Made by a program: the position numbers and the translations under genes. A stretch of 64,000 nucleotides of DNA. Origin: Cognatishimia sp049116455 (GTDB lineage: Bacteria > Pseudomonadota > Alphaproteobacteria > Rhodobacterales > Rhodobacteraceae). Below the pieces are notes generated by a model. That model was not told where the DNA came from. It ran no database searches and saw only the letters and a list, made by a program, of their open reading frames with translations. The stretch covers positions 62,001 to 126,000 of the forward strand of contig NZ_JAGDYW010000001.1 of the NCBI RefSeq assembly GCF_049116455.1, written 5' to 3'. Every line of letters starts with the position of its first letter. Position 1 is the stretch's first letter. Positions 8,852-16,249 of this stretch are shown here, one piece after another.

Positions 8852-8866
8852 GATATTGCGAATATC
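8852..8866. promoter_or_regulatory. 6-3-6 inverted repeat next to the smc DnaA box
   Basis: GATATT (8852-8857), gcg, AATATC (8861-8866), a perfect inverted repeat one base away from the DnaA box in the 278-bp region between smc and the divergent acetyltransferase gene. It could be an operator or part of a promoter; no regulator is identified. Confidence 0.3.
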
Positions 8867-9024
8867 ACAATCATTGCCATGGAATTTCGACATACACCCA
8901 ATATGCCCTTTCCATGAGCATTTGGAGTTTCTACCAGCGCTTTGACCCAGCGTATTCATTGAAAAACTGGACCTAGGTGCACATCCCTGCAACATAGGGT
9001 GCCACGAAGAGCGAGGACGACAAA

Positions 9025-9489
9025 ATGACAAAACTTGAGGTCACACGCGGCGATCCCAGGGACCCAGAAGCGACCGCGCTTCTTCAACAAAGCCATGCGT
9101 TGATGCAAGAGCTGTTTGATCCTGAAGATAATCACTATCTGGAAATCGGTGCTCTATGTGTGCCAGACATTCATTTTTTTGTTGCCCGAACATACGGTAA
9201 AATCCTCGGTTGCGCGGCGCTTGCCAACAAAGGCCAGTATGGTGAAATAAAATCTATGTTTGTCGATGCTGAGGCGCGGGGCACCGGGCTTGCGGATGCA
9301 TTGATGGAAGCTCTGATTCAAGATGCGCGCGGGCAGTCGCTGGCAGTGATCAAATTGGAAACCGGTGATTTGCTGCAAGCGGCGCATCGGTTGTATGCGC
9401 GACATGGTTTTGCTGAATGTGGCCCGTTTGGTGACTACCAGGAAAACAAATCATCCATATTTATGGCGAAAGAGCTTTCAGCTCAGTAG
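9025..9489 (+). CDS. GNAT-family N-acetyltransferase
   Basis: Cytosolic acetyl-CoA-dependent acetyltransferase of unknown substrate. The GNAT core is clear: beta-4 GEIKSMFVDAEARGTGLADALMEAL (about residues 73-97) contains the R/Q-x-x-G-x-G/A acetyl-CoA loop in the form ARGTGLA. It is followed by IKLETGDLLQAAHRLYARHGF (about 111-131), a hallmark of PhnO/YhhY-like members. At 154 residues it is a normal single-domain GNAT. A GAGGA ribosome site precedes the ATG. It is divergent from smc, and its last 7 bases overlap the convergent lipoprotein gene. Confidence 0.85.
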   Translation: MTKLEVTRGDPRDPEATALLQQSHALMQELFDPEDNHYLEIGALCVPDIHFFVARTYGKILGCAALANKGQYGEIKSMFVDAEARGTGLADALMEALIQDARGQSLAVIKLETGDLLQAAHRLYARHGFAECGPFGDYQENKSSIFMAKELSAQ

Positions 9490-9896
9490 CACTCCAGCAA
9501 AATGTCGCTCCAACCGCCCCACCGCGAGGGGCTGCTTTGGCCATCACAAATCAAAGAGCGGCGTGGCGGAGCAGTCCATTTTGCCCATTCCCCAACCTTT
9601 AATGGCTTGGAGCAATCCAGCTGCCCAACCATAACGGCAACGTCGCCGTAGATTTCGGTCACAGGGCAATGCGCGGCTTCTTCAATCGCACGTTCAGCCT
9701 GTCTTGAAATCACACGAATGTCCGGCTTTTTTGCAAAATTGGTGCGAATGACTTGCGCCCTATCGCCTTTTACATGAACCGAAAATGAATGACCGCCGAT
9801 CTCATGCACGGATTTTTCGCCGTCCATAAATTCAATCGACGGTGAATCACAGGCCACCAGCCCCAACAAAACAAAAGAGCAAAGAAAATACCGCAT
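9483..9896 (-). CDS. Putative lipoprotein, 137 aa
   Basis: The N-terminus MRYFLCSFVLLGLVACDSP is a lipoprotein signal peptide with lipobox LVAC, giving a lipid-anchored Cys16. The mature part has no known motif: HSFSVHVKGDRAQVIRT, an acidic/basic helix (SRQAERAIEEAAHC), and Trp/Cys near the end. Cysteines in the mature protein could form disulfides in the periplasm. It is convergent with and overlaps the GNAT gene by 7 bp. It lies downstream of the aminotransferase gene on the same strand (42-bp gap), so the two may be co-transcribed. Function unknown. Confidence 0.7.
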   Translation of the reverse strand: MRYFLCSFVLLGLVACDSPSIEFMDGEKSVHEIGGHSFSVHVKGDRAQVIRTNFAKKPDIRVISRQAERAIEEAAHCPVTEIYGDVAVMVGQLDCSKPLKVGEWAKWTAPPRRSLICDGQSSPSRWGGWSDILLECY

Positions 9897-9938
9897 GCAT
9901 CCTCTTTGCCCAATCTTGCTTAATAAGTGATTAAGCTC

Positions 9939-11150
9939 TCAAAGGACGGTCTTAATCACTTTACTCAAACGACGAATACCTTCGCGGATAGTTTCTTGAT
10001 CCGCGCAGGAAAAGCTTAAACGCATTGTGTTGCGACCCGATCCATCTGCAAAAAAGGAATGACCCGGTACAAAAGCGACGTTTTCCGTTTCAATCGCAAT
10101 CTTGAAAACCTCTGTCGTATCGACATGAGCAGGCAAGGTCATCCAGACAAACATGCCCCCTTCGGGCTTGGTCCACTCGACACCTTCAGGCATCATCTCA
10201 ACCAAGGCCGCCAACATGGCATCGCGCCGTTCAGAGTACACACGGTGCAACGTGTCCACATGTTCATCAAAGTAGGCCTCTGCAACCTGGGCCATCGCCA
10301 TTTGGTTAACTGTGGACACATGCAAATCCCCTGCTTGCTTCAACAGGACCATCTGCGAAATCAAAGGTTCAGCTGCGCAGACCCAACCGATGCGCAGACC
10401 CGGCGACAGAGTTTTCGAAAAACTGCCGCAATAAATGGTCCGGCACTCTTCAATGCTGCCTTTACGCTCAATCTCAAGCGCCAAGATTGGCGGGATAACC
10501 TCTCCGTCATAGCGCAGCGACTGATAGGCGGCATCTTCGATGATAACGCAATCCAATTCTTCAGCCGTATCAATCAGGTTTTCGCGGCCACGTCGATCGA
10601 CGGTTTCACCGGTTGGGTTTGAGAAATCTGCTGAAAGGTATGCAAACTTAACGCGGCCCCCAGCAGCTTCGGCGTCAGATGCGAAGTCTGCGGCAGAACG
10701 GTTGCCATTAATGCTGAGTTTATCATAACGCGGCTCATAGGCATTAAACGCACCCAAAGCGCCTAGGTAGGTTGGCCAATTGACCAGCGCAGTATCACCC
10801 GGCGACAGCAACATCTTACCCAGATAGTCCAGCGCCTGTTGGGAGCCCGAGGTGATCATGATGTTGTCTTCGGTACAAGGCACACCGATCTTGCCCATTT
10901 CAGCTGCCAACCATTGACGCAAAGGGCGGAACCCTTCGCTGATCGAATACTGCAATGCTGTACCTGATGTTTCAGAATTCAACGCATCTTGAAAAGCCGC
11001 GCCAAATTGCTTTGCCGGAAAATAAGATGCATCCGGGATGCCGCCTGCGAAGGAAATCACCCCTGGTCGATCCAAGAGCTTTAACAGTTCGCGAATTTCA
11101 GATGCCTTCATCCGCGATGCACGGGTGGCGAAATAGTGCTGGAAGTCCAT
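9939..11150 (-). CDS. PLP-dependent aminotransferase, LysN/2-aminoadipate transaminase-like
   Basis: Class I/II aminotransferase without a DNA-binding domain, 403 residues. The start (ASRMKASEIRELLKL, then GVISFAGGIPDASYFP) is the typical N-terminus of the LysN/KAT-II group. These enzymes transaminate 2-aminoadipate, aromatic or branched-chain amino acids. The PLP lysine lies in YCGSFSKTLSPGLRIGWV (about residues 238-255), the cofactor aspartate in VIIEDAAYQSLRY, and the carboxylate-binding arginine near the end in MRLSFSC. It is divergent from a GntR regulator gene, with inverted repeats in the 152-bp gap, so regulation by that GntR protein is likely. Exact substrate unknown. Confidence 0.88.
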   Translation of the reverse strand: MDFQHYFATRASRMKASEIRELLKLLDRPGVISFAGGIPDASYFPAKQFGAAFQDALNSETSGTALQYSISEGFRPLRQWLAAEMGKIGVPCTEDNIMITSGSQQALDYLGKMLLSPGDTALVNWPTYLGALGAFNAYEPRYDKLSINGNRSAADFASDAEAAGGRVKFAYLSADFSNPTGETVDRRGRENLIDTAEELDCVIIEDAAYQSLRYDGEVIPPILALEIERKGSIEECRTIYCGSFSKTLSPGLRIGWVCAAEPLISQMVLLKQAGDLHVSTVNQMAMAQVAEAYFDEHVDTLHRVYSERRDAMLAALVEMMPEGVEWTKPEGGMFVWMTLPAHVDTTEVFKIAIETENVAFVPGHSFFADGSGRNTMRLSFSCADQETIREGIRRLSKVIKTVL

Positions 11151-11178
11151 CGAATCCTCTCCCTTCCAATGAATTGAA

Positions 11179-11285
11179 AGGACAGTAATACAGACCTAAT
11201 TAATGTCAATAACTCTGTCCTAAATACAATCGACACGCGACGTCACTTGCGAGCGCCCATCAGCCGTGGTCAAATGACCTGACCA
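11179..11285. promoter_or_regulatory. Two inverted repeats in the aminotransferase/GntR divergent promoter
   Basis: AGGACAG (11179-11185) is mirrored by CTGTCCT (11215-11221). TGGTCA (11267-11272) is mirrored by TGACCA (11280-11285). The second, with TGGT...ACCA ends, resembles operators of FadR-subfamily GntR regulators. It lies just in front of the GntR gene (start 11303), consistent with autoregulation and control of the divergent aminotransferase. Inference from motif and position only. Confidence 0.4.
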
Positions 11286-11302
11286 AAACATTCCGAGGCC
11301 CC

Positions 11303-12073
11303 ATGCCCTTTCAAAAAGTTGTCCCCGAGAAACTGTCCACATCGGTTGTGAAGCAGATTGAACTTCTGATCCTTCGGGGCGTGCTGCGTCCAGGTGAACG
11401 CCTGCCTGCAGAAAGAGAACTCGCCGACAAATTAGGGGTATCACGCCCCAGTCTTCGCGAAGCCATCGCAGAGCTGCAGGAACGAGGCCTGTTGTCTGCG
11501 AAAGCCGGGGCCGGTGTGTTTGTTGCTGATGTCTTGGGCAATGCATTTGCGCCCGCTTTGGTGAAACTTTTCGCAGCACATGAGGATGCGGTATTTGATT
11601 ACGTTTCTTTCCGCAAAGACATGGAAGGCTTGGCCGCAGAACGGGCAGCGGTTTATGCATCAGACACGGATCTTCAGGTCATAGATTCAGTTTTCAAAAA
11701 GATGGAAGCCGCCCATCCAAAACGGAACCCAGCAGATGAAGCCCACCTGGATGCAGAGTTTCATTTGGCGATCATTGAAGCCAGCCACAATGTCATCATG
11801 CTGCATATGATGCGGTCGATGTATGATTTGCTGCGCGAAGGTGTCTTCTACAACCGATCAATGCTGTTCAAACACCGCGCCACACGGTCCGAACTTTTGG
11901 ACCAACACCGGCTCATCAACGATGCGCTACAGGCGCGTGATGCAAAAGCCGCCCGCGCTGCCGTCGAAGAGCATCTAACATTTGTGGAACACTCATTGAC
12001 GGATCACAGCAAATCTCTTCGCAACGAAGTGGTGGCACGTCAACGTTTGGAGCACGAACAAGCTCGAGGATAA
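11303..12073 (+). CDS. GntR-family transcriptional regulator (FadR subfamily)
   Basis: DNA-binding regulator with an N-terminal winged helix-turn-helix (about residues 8-75: QIELLILRGVLRPGERLPAE, then LADKLGVSRPSLREAIAELQ). The helical C-terminal FCD domain (about 90-235) shows the metal/ligand-binding pattern D...H...H: AEFHLAIIEASHN, LLDQHRLINDAL and AVEEHLTFVEH. Such regulators (PdhR, LldR, FadR) respond to carboxylic acids. The last residues form a charged tail. It is divergent from the aminotransferase gene with palindromic sites between them. Length 256 is typical. A bidirectional terminator follows. Effector unknown. Confidence 0.9.
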   Translation: MPFQKVVPEKLSTSVVKQIELLILRGVLRPGERLPAERELADKLGVSRPSLREAIAELQERGLLSAKAGAGVFVADVLGNAFAPALVKLFAAHEDAVFDYVSFRKDMEGLAAERAAVYASDTDLQVIDSVFKKMEAAHPKRNPADEAHLDAEFHLAIIEASHNVIMLHMMRSMYDLLREGVFYNRSMLFKHRATRSELLDQHRLINDALQARDAKAARAAVEEHLTFVEHSLTDHSKSLRNEVVARQRLEHEQARG

Positions 12074-12074
12074 C

Positions 12075-12100
12075 AAAAAACCCGGCCGCTAAGGCCGGGT
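12075..12100. terminator. Bidirectional terminator between gntR and the ATP synthase operon
   Basis: ACCCGGCC (12080-12087), loop GCTAA, GGCCGGGT (12093-12100). The six A residues at 12075-12080 give a U-run for transcripts coming from the minus-strand atp operon. On the plus side TCTTTA follows. A strong intrinsic terminator for the atp operon and probably for gntR. Confidence 0.85.
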
Positions 12101-12125
12101 TCTTTAGATTTGAATGAAGCTCAGC

Positions 12126-12683
12126 TTAGTGCAGCTTCGCGTCAACCTCAGCAATCGCCGCGTCGATCAGCTTATTGCCGTCCGCCGCAGTAATGCCTTT
12201 CGCGATGACTTCGTTGGCAGCACCAACGGCAATCACGATCGCTTGGTCGCGTACTTCTTTCACAGCAGATGCTTGAGCAGATTCAATCTGATCTTCCGCA
12301 ACGGCCAGACGGCGCGCGATGGATGTTTTTAGATCTTCTTTTGCTTGCTCAGCAGCAGCTTCAGCATCGGTCTTAGCTTGCGCTACGATACGGTCAGCCT
12401 GTTCCTGAACTTCTTTTTGCTTGCGCTCATAAGAGGCCAGGATGGTCTGTGCTTCTTCACGCAGAGCACGTGCTTCATCTAGCTCGGACTGAATGCCTTC
12501 GGCACGTTTGTCCAACATACCTGCAAGCATGCCCGGCACCTTGAACTTGATAAGAACAAGAATGAACAGGATGAAAGCAAGCAGCACAACGAAGTCTGTG
12601 TTGCCCAAAGAAAAGAACGGGCCAGACGCTGCAAAGGCAGGCGTCGCGGCGGTCAGGGCAAGAAGAGTAGCCAGTTTACGCAT
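12126..12683 (-). CDS. atpF: F0F1 ATP synthase subunit b
   Basis: Peripheral-stalk subunit of the F0 sector. After an N-terminal hydrophobic, signal-like stretch (residues 1-19) comes the membrane anchor (TDFVVLLAFILFILVLIKF, about 29-47). A long charged amphipathic helix follows (about 55-185), rich in Ala, Glu, Lys and Gln, which forms the right-handed stalk coiled coil with b'. The 185-residue length is normal for the alphaproteobacterial b subunit. It is the last gene of the operon I-a-c-b'-b, with a terminator right after it. The F1 genes are not in this window, as is usual in Rhodobacteraceae, where F0 and F1 operons are separate. Confidence 0.95.
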   Translation of the reverse strand: MRKLATLLALTAATPAFAASGPFFSLGNTDFVVLLAFILFILVLIKFKVPGMLAGMLDKRAEGIQSELDEARALREEAQTILASYERKQKEVQEQADRIVAQAKTDAEAAAEQAKEDLKTSIARRLAVAEDQIESAQASAVKEVRDQAIVIAVGAANEVIAKGITAADGNKLIDAAIAEVDAKLH

Positions 12684-12688
12684 GTCTC

Positions 12689-13216
12689 TTACCCTTTCAT
12701 CCGTGCTTCAACCGCAGCAGTGACAGCTTTGGCATCAGCCTTGCCGCCCAATGCGGATACGATTTCGTTTGCCGTGTCGGCTGCAACGTCGCGGATACTG
12801 TCCACTGCGCCTGCGCGGATTTCGGCGATTGCCTTTTCCGATTCAGCCGCTTTGGCAGAAATCTCTGCGTCCGCTTTCGCGGTTGCTGCATCCAGGCCGG
12901 CCTGAATGTCTGCTTTTGCTTCAGCAACGATACGCTGTGCTTCCGCACGTGCATCTTGAAGCGCCTTGTTATAGGCCTCTTCTGCTTCAGCAGCTTTCGC
13001 CTTCAGCTCTTCAGCTGCGGCGATGTCATTGGTAATGGTCCCCTGACGCTCGGCCAGAACCGCGGCAATACGCGGAAGCGCGATGCGCGACAGGACGAAG
13101 TAGATCACAACAAGTGTGACCAAAAGCCAGAAGATCTGGTTGCCCCAGTTCGAGAAATCCAGCTGTGGCATGCCGGGTGCGGATGCAGCCTCGGCGGCGT
13201 TTGTATCAGTCGCCAT
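12689..13216 (-). CDS. atpF2: F0F1 ATP synthase subunit b'
   Basis: Second peripheral-stalk subunit, typical of photosynthetic and alphaproteobacterial ATP synthases with two different b chains. A hydrophobic anchor (NQIFWLLVTLVVIYFVLSRI, about residues 27-46) is followed by IALPRIAAVLAERQ and a long Ala/Glu/Lys-rich helix. There is a 5-bp gap to atpF and an 81-bp gap to the c subunit gene, the latter holding a strong hairpin. The ribosome site is GGAGG before the ATG at 13216. Length 175. Confidence 0.94.
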   Translation of the reverse strand: MATDTNAAEAASAPGMPQLDFSNWGNQIFWLLVTLVVIYFVLSRIALPRIAAVLAERQGTITNDIAAAEELKAKAAEAEEAYNKALQDARAEAQRIVAEAKADIQAGLDAATAKADAEISAKAAESEKAIAEIRAGAVDSIRDVAADTANEIVSALGGKADAKAVTAAVEARMKG

Positions 13217-13244
13217 AACGTCCTCCTGGGAACTTCCGTTTGAT

Positions 13245-13282
13245 TACGGGTGGGGCGTCAAGCGCGCCCACCCGCACGTAAG
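13245..13282 (-). other. Intercistronic hairpin between atpE and the b' gene
   Basis: Arms GGGTGGGGCG (13249-13258) and CGCCCACCC (13266-13274) pair. The outer arms TTAC (13245-13248) and GTAA (13279-13282) extend the stem. It lies between the c and b' genes. Because c is needed in many copies per enzyme, the stem could protect the upstream c-subunit mRNA or lower downstream expression. Confidence 0.5.
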
Positions 13283-13297
13283 GATGGTTCCGCTAGA

Positions 13298-13522
13298 TTA
13301 GACGGCGAACATCAGCAGAAGTGCAACCAGGAACGAGAAGATGCCCAGTGCTTCTGCGAACGCGATACCGATGAACAGTGTCGCTGTTTGGGATGCTGCT
13401 GCGGATGGGTTGCGCAGTGCGCCTGCCAGGTAGTTACCTGCAACGTTACCAACACCGATAGCTGCTGCGCCGGAACCGATTGCTGCAAGACCTGCGCCGA
13501 TGTGTGCGAGTTGACCTTCCAT
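13298..13522 (-). CDS. atpE: F0F1 ATP synthase subunit c
   Basis: Proteolipid that forms the proton-driven rotor ring in the membrane. It has two hydrophobic helices joined by the polar loop with the conserved LRNPSA sequence (about residues 36-41, interacting with F1). The proton-carrying glutamate is in IAFAEALGIF (about residue 57). The glycine-rich first helix (GAGLAAIGSGAAAIGVG) allows tight ring packing. Glu rather than Asp at the proton site is usual for alphaproteobacteria. There is no Na+-binding pattern (no Gln/Ser-Thr pair), so it is a proton enzyme. It lies between the a and b' genes with hairpins on both sides. Confidence 0.97.
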   Translation of the reverse strand: MEGQLAHIGAGLAAIGSGAAAIGVGNVAGNYLAGALRNPSAAASQTATLFIGIAFAEALGIFSFLVALLLMFAV

Positions 13523-13579
13523 GGTGAATTCTCCTTACGTTGGAAGTTAATAGATAGATAGATGTTCGACTTGCCGTAG

Positions 13580-13597
13580 GCCGGGCTTCAGCCCGGC
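13580..13597 (-). other. Intercistronic hairpin between atpB and atpE
   Basis: GCCGGGC (13580-13586), loop TTCA, GCCCGGC (13591-13597), a perfect 7-bp stem in the 84-bp gap between the a and c genes. It has no T-run on either side. It probably acts in mRNA processing or translation control of atpE. Confidence 0.5.
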
Positions 13598-13606
13598 ACC
13601 ACGTTG

Positions 13607-14365
13607 TTAGTGCGATGGATGCAGTGCGTCCTTCAGGTAAACACAAGTCAGAATGGTGAAGACGTAGGCCTGAATGAAGGCCACCAAGACCTCAAGACCG
13701 TACATTGCAGTGATTGCGACCACGGACACCGGGGAAACCACGGCGATGGCTGCGAAACCTGCGAAAACTTTGATAACAGCGTGGCCCGCCATAACGTTGC
13801 CCGCCAAACGAATAGAGTGGCTCACTGGACGCACGAAGTAAGAGATCAATTCGATGATCGCCAGAATTGGTCGCAATGGCAGAGGTGCTGAGCTGACCCA
13901 GAACAGGCCCAGAAAGCCTAGGCCGTTTTTCACGAAACCAACAATGGTCACGGTCAGGAAAACCAGCAGCGCCAGGACAACAGTCACAGCAAAGTGCGAA
14001 GTGGTTGTAAAGGACATCGGCAGCAAGCCAAGGAAGTTGGCAAAGACGATGAACATGAAGAGCGTCATGATATATGGGAAGAATTTAATGGCATCTTTGC
14101 CAGCAACATCTTCAACCATTTTGTATACAAAACCGTAGGCCAGCTCTGCAACGGACTGACCGCGTCCAGGAACAATTTTGCGGCTGGATGTGCCGAAAAC
14201 CATCAAAGCAACAACCGCTACGATCGATAGGGCCAACCACAGCGTAACGTTCGTAATGGTGAACATACCAATCGTGTCACCACCGAACAGCGGTTTCACA
14301 ATGAACTGATCCATTGGGTGGAAAACAAGACCACCCTCTTCTGCGCCATGTGCTTCGCTCGCCAC
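13607..14365 (-). CDS. atpB: F0F1 ATP synthase subunit a
   Basis: Membrane stator subunit that forms the two proton half-channels against the c ring. The family signature with the essential arginine is SHSIRLAGNVMAGHAV (about residues 181-196). The conserved QAYVFTILTCVYLKDA segment lies near the C-terminus. Five to six hydrophobic helices are visible. The soluble N-terminus (MASEAHGAEEGG) faces the outside. Length 252 is normal. The gap to the preceding I gene is only 2 bp. Confidence 0.96.
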   Translation of the reverse strand: MASEAHGAEEGGLVFHPMDQFIVKPLFGGDTIGMFTITNVTLWLALSIVAVVALMVFGTSSRKIVPGRGQSVAELAYGFVYKMVEDVAGKDAIKFFPYIMTLFMFIVFANFLGLLPMSFTTTSHFAVTVVLALLVFLTVTIVGFVKNGLGFLGLFWVSSAPLPLRPILAIIELISYFVRPVSHSIRLAGNVMAGHAVIKVFAGFAAIAVVSPVSVVAITAMYGLEVLVAFIQAYVFTILTCVYLKDALHPSH

Positions 14366-14367
14366 GT

Positions 14368-14703
14368 CTAGTCCCTCTCATCCTTCTCGGCCTGCTCGGC
14401 CAATTGTTTCGACTGGATTTCCTTCGCGCTGCGGATCATCACATTGACCCCGGCGGCAAAACCCAAAAATATGAACAGAATTAGGAAAATCGGCTTAGTC
14501 CCGAATAGGGTGTCTAGCCCCAACCCAACTCCGAAACCGATCAAAAGACCGGCAACTAGCTCAATCACCATCCGCCAGGCCAGCTGTGCCTGAGAATAGT
14601 GTTCCTCCATGTGGTCCTTGGGTGCCTGGGTCTTTTTGACCGCCTCGATCCGTTCCTCAAGCTGCTTAAGCCGCTCTGTGTCTTCAGGATCGGTCACGCG
14701 CAT
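14368..14703 (-). CDS. atpI: ATP synthase protein I (AtpI/AtpZ-like)
   Basis: Small membrane protein encoded first in many F0 operons; thought to help c-ring assembly or Mg2+/Ca2+ handling. An N-terminal charged helix (LKQLEERIEAVKK) precedes two membrane helices (WRMVIELVAGLLIGFGVGLG and PIFLILFIFLGFAAGVNVMI). The FG-VGLG-LDTLFGT pattern is typical of the family. The start is uncertain: ATG at 14703 is used here, but a GTG two codons upstream (14709) is possible, and neither has a strong ribosome site. It is the first gene of the operon I-a-c-b'-b. Confidence 0.88.
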   Translation of the reverse strand: MRVTDPEDTERLKQLEERIEAVKKTQAPKDHMEEHYSQAQLAWRMVIELVAGLLIGFGVGLGLDTLFGTKPIFLILFIFLGFAAGVNVMIRSAKEIQSKQLAEQAEKDERD

Positions 14704-14727
14704 TCCCACTGGTTGAACTTGCGCGCA

Positions 14728-14756
14728 TTCCTAGGCGGGTGAGGGCTATGAGTCAA
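14728..14756 (-). promoter_or_regulatory. Candidate promoter of the F0 operon
   Basis: On the minus strand TTGACT (14756-14751) and TAGGAA (14733-14728) are separated by 17 bp, ending 25 bp before the atpI ATG. It resembles a sigma-70 promoter with a good -35 and a moderate -10. Another TTGACT lies further upstream, so the choice is tentative. Confidence 0.35.
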
Positions 14757-14883
14757 TGTGAGTCTTTAAGCGGCACAAATTCACCCTAAGTCAATGATAA
14801 TTAATGTTTTATTTTGAGGGCGAATAAGTGAATTTCCTCACCATTCCGCCCCCAAACCTGTCAAAGGTGAGAATTACACGTAT

Positions 14884-15789
14884 TCAACTATTTGGTTGAA
14901 TATCGCGGCGTTTGAAAAACCGCCCATCTACAAAGAGCATCCCCACAAAAATCACTGCCATTCCCGCATATTGGATTGGCACAAGAATTTCGTTCAGGAT
15001 CATCACTCCCAAAACAACAGACGCGACCGGCGCAATGAATGTGATGGTTGATGCCGTTGTGCCGCCCACTTTGGGGATGAGCCAAAACAGAAGAATGAAT
15101 GCCGCAGAGGTCAGAACAAATCCGATCATCAATAATGCGTACCAAGTCTCGGCGTTGGTCACGGCGGGCAAGCCCTCAAACCCAATCGCGAATGGCGCGA
15201 GCATGACTGTAGCGATGGTAAGCGACCAGGTCGTCAAAAGCACGCGATCCATCTGGTCAAGGTAACGGATCAAGTTCAAGGCAATAGCATAGCAAAGCGG
15301 TGCAGCCATTGTTGCGAATAACGCGAAGGGATCTGACTCGCCTTGGCCTTGCAAAGCTGGCAAGGCAATCAACACAATCCCAAAAAAGCCAAACAAGACA
15401 CCGATGCTTTTGAGAAAGGTGATCTTTTCACCCTGCGGCCAAAGATGGCTGACAATCACAACCATGATCGGCGTGACCGCATTTACGATGCCTGCAGCTG
15501 ATGAGGTTATATACTGCTGCGTCAGCGGGTAAACAGTCAGCGGAATCGCATATTGGAAGGCACTGAAGAGAACAAGCACCAGCAGGCTCACCTGCCCTAA
15601 CCCCAAAGATCCGCCATGCACGGTTTTCTGACCGATAAGCCAAATCCAGCATCCCAACGCCCCAAAACCAACCCGGCCAAAGCCGACCATCATCGGACCA
15701 AGCTCTCGCAAAAGAATTTCATTGAAAAAGAACGACGAACCCCACCCCGCTGCAAGTAGCAAAATGGCGGCCCAATAACGCAATGGCAT
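14884..15789 (-). CDS. DMT-superfamily (EamA) transporter
   Basis: Inner-membrane exporter of the drug/metabolite transporter superfamily, about 301 residues with ten hydrophobic helices forming two EamA repeats (about residues 5-140 and 155-290). Typical segments are GWGSSFFFNEILLREL at the start and WLIPKVGGTTASTITFIAPVASVVLGVMILNE in the second repeat. The frame is open to an ATG at 15855. The ATG at 15789 is preferred because it directly precedes the first membrane helix and has GAGG seven bases upstream. It is divergent from an ArsR-type regulator gene, which may control it. Substrate unknown. Confidence 0.85.
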   Translation of the reverse strand: MPLRYWAAILLLAAGWGSSFFFNEILLRELGPMMVGFGRVGFGALGCWIWLIGQKTVHGGSLGLGQVSLLVLVLFSAFQYAIPLTVYPLTQQYITSSAAGIVNAVTPIMVVIVSHLWPQGEKITFLKSIGVLFGFFGIVLIALPALQGQGESDPFALFATMAAPLCYAIALNLIRYLDQMDRVLLTTWSLTIATVMLAPFAIGFEGLPAVTNAETWYALLMIGFVLTSAAFILLFWLIPKVGGTTASTITFIAPVASVVLGVMILNEILVPIQYAGMAVIFVGMLFVDGRFFKRRDIQPNS

Positions 15790-15902
15790 AGCGACCTCGA
15801 TAAATTGATACCGGAGCACTATGCAAGAATGGGGACCGCTGTCGACCCGTTCCATGCGGAATGGCTTTCACTTGCTGTTTCAGCCCTGTAGGATTGACGC
15901 CA

Positions 15903-16247
15903 ATGAGCGACCTCGACACCAAATTTGCGGCCCTTGCCGATGCCACACGGCGCAGCATTCTTTCAATGTTGCTTGAGGACGACATGGCGGTGACAGATGT
16001 AGCTGAACCGTTTGATATGTCGCTCGCTGCGATTTCCAAACATCTGATGATCCTCGCCAATGCAGGATTGATCAGCCAGGAAAAACGTGGCCGCGTGAAA
16101 TGGTGCAAGCTGGAACCTGACGCCCTAAAGGGCGCCAGCGTTTGGATGCAAGGATTTGGGCAATTTGAACCGGTGAACTTGGATGCGTTCGAGAGGTTTC
16201 TAGAAACCGAGCTGCCAAGTTCAGATGCGAATAGCGCGCCTGACTAG
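15903..16247 (+). CDS. ArsR-family HTH transcriptional regulator
   Basis: Small winged-helix regulator of 114 residues. The opening LDTKFAALADATRRSILSML is the classic ArsR/SmtB N-terminus. The recognition helices follow in VTDVAEPFDMSLAAISKHLMIL (about residues 33-54), and the wing is RGRVKWCKLEP. No metal-binding CxC motif is present; the single wing cysteine is common in this sub-branch (SdpR-like), which often sits next to a small partner gene. Start chosen at ATG 15903, which gives the usual family N-terminus; an upstream ATG at 15861 would add 14 atypical residues. It is divergent from the EamA exporter and ends 2 bp before the convergent LysR gene. Confidence 0.85.
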   Translation: MSDLDTKFAALADATRRSILSMLLEDDMAVTDVAEPFDMSLAAISKHLMILANAGLISQEKRGRVKWCKLEPDALKGASVWMQGFGQFEPVNLDAFERFLETELPSSDANSAPD

Positions 16248-16249
16248 CT

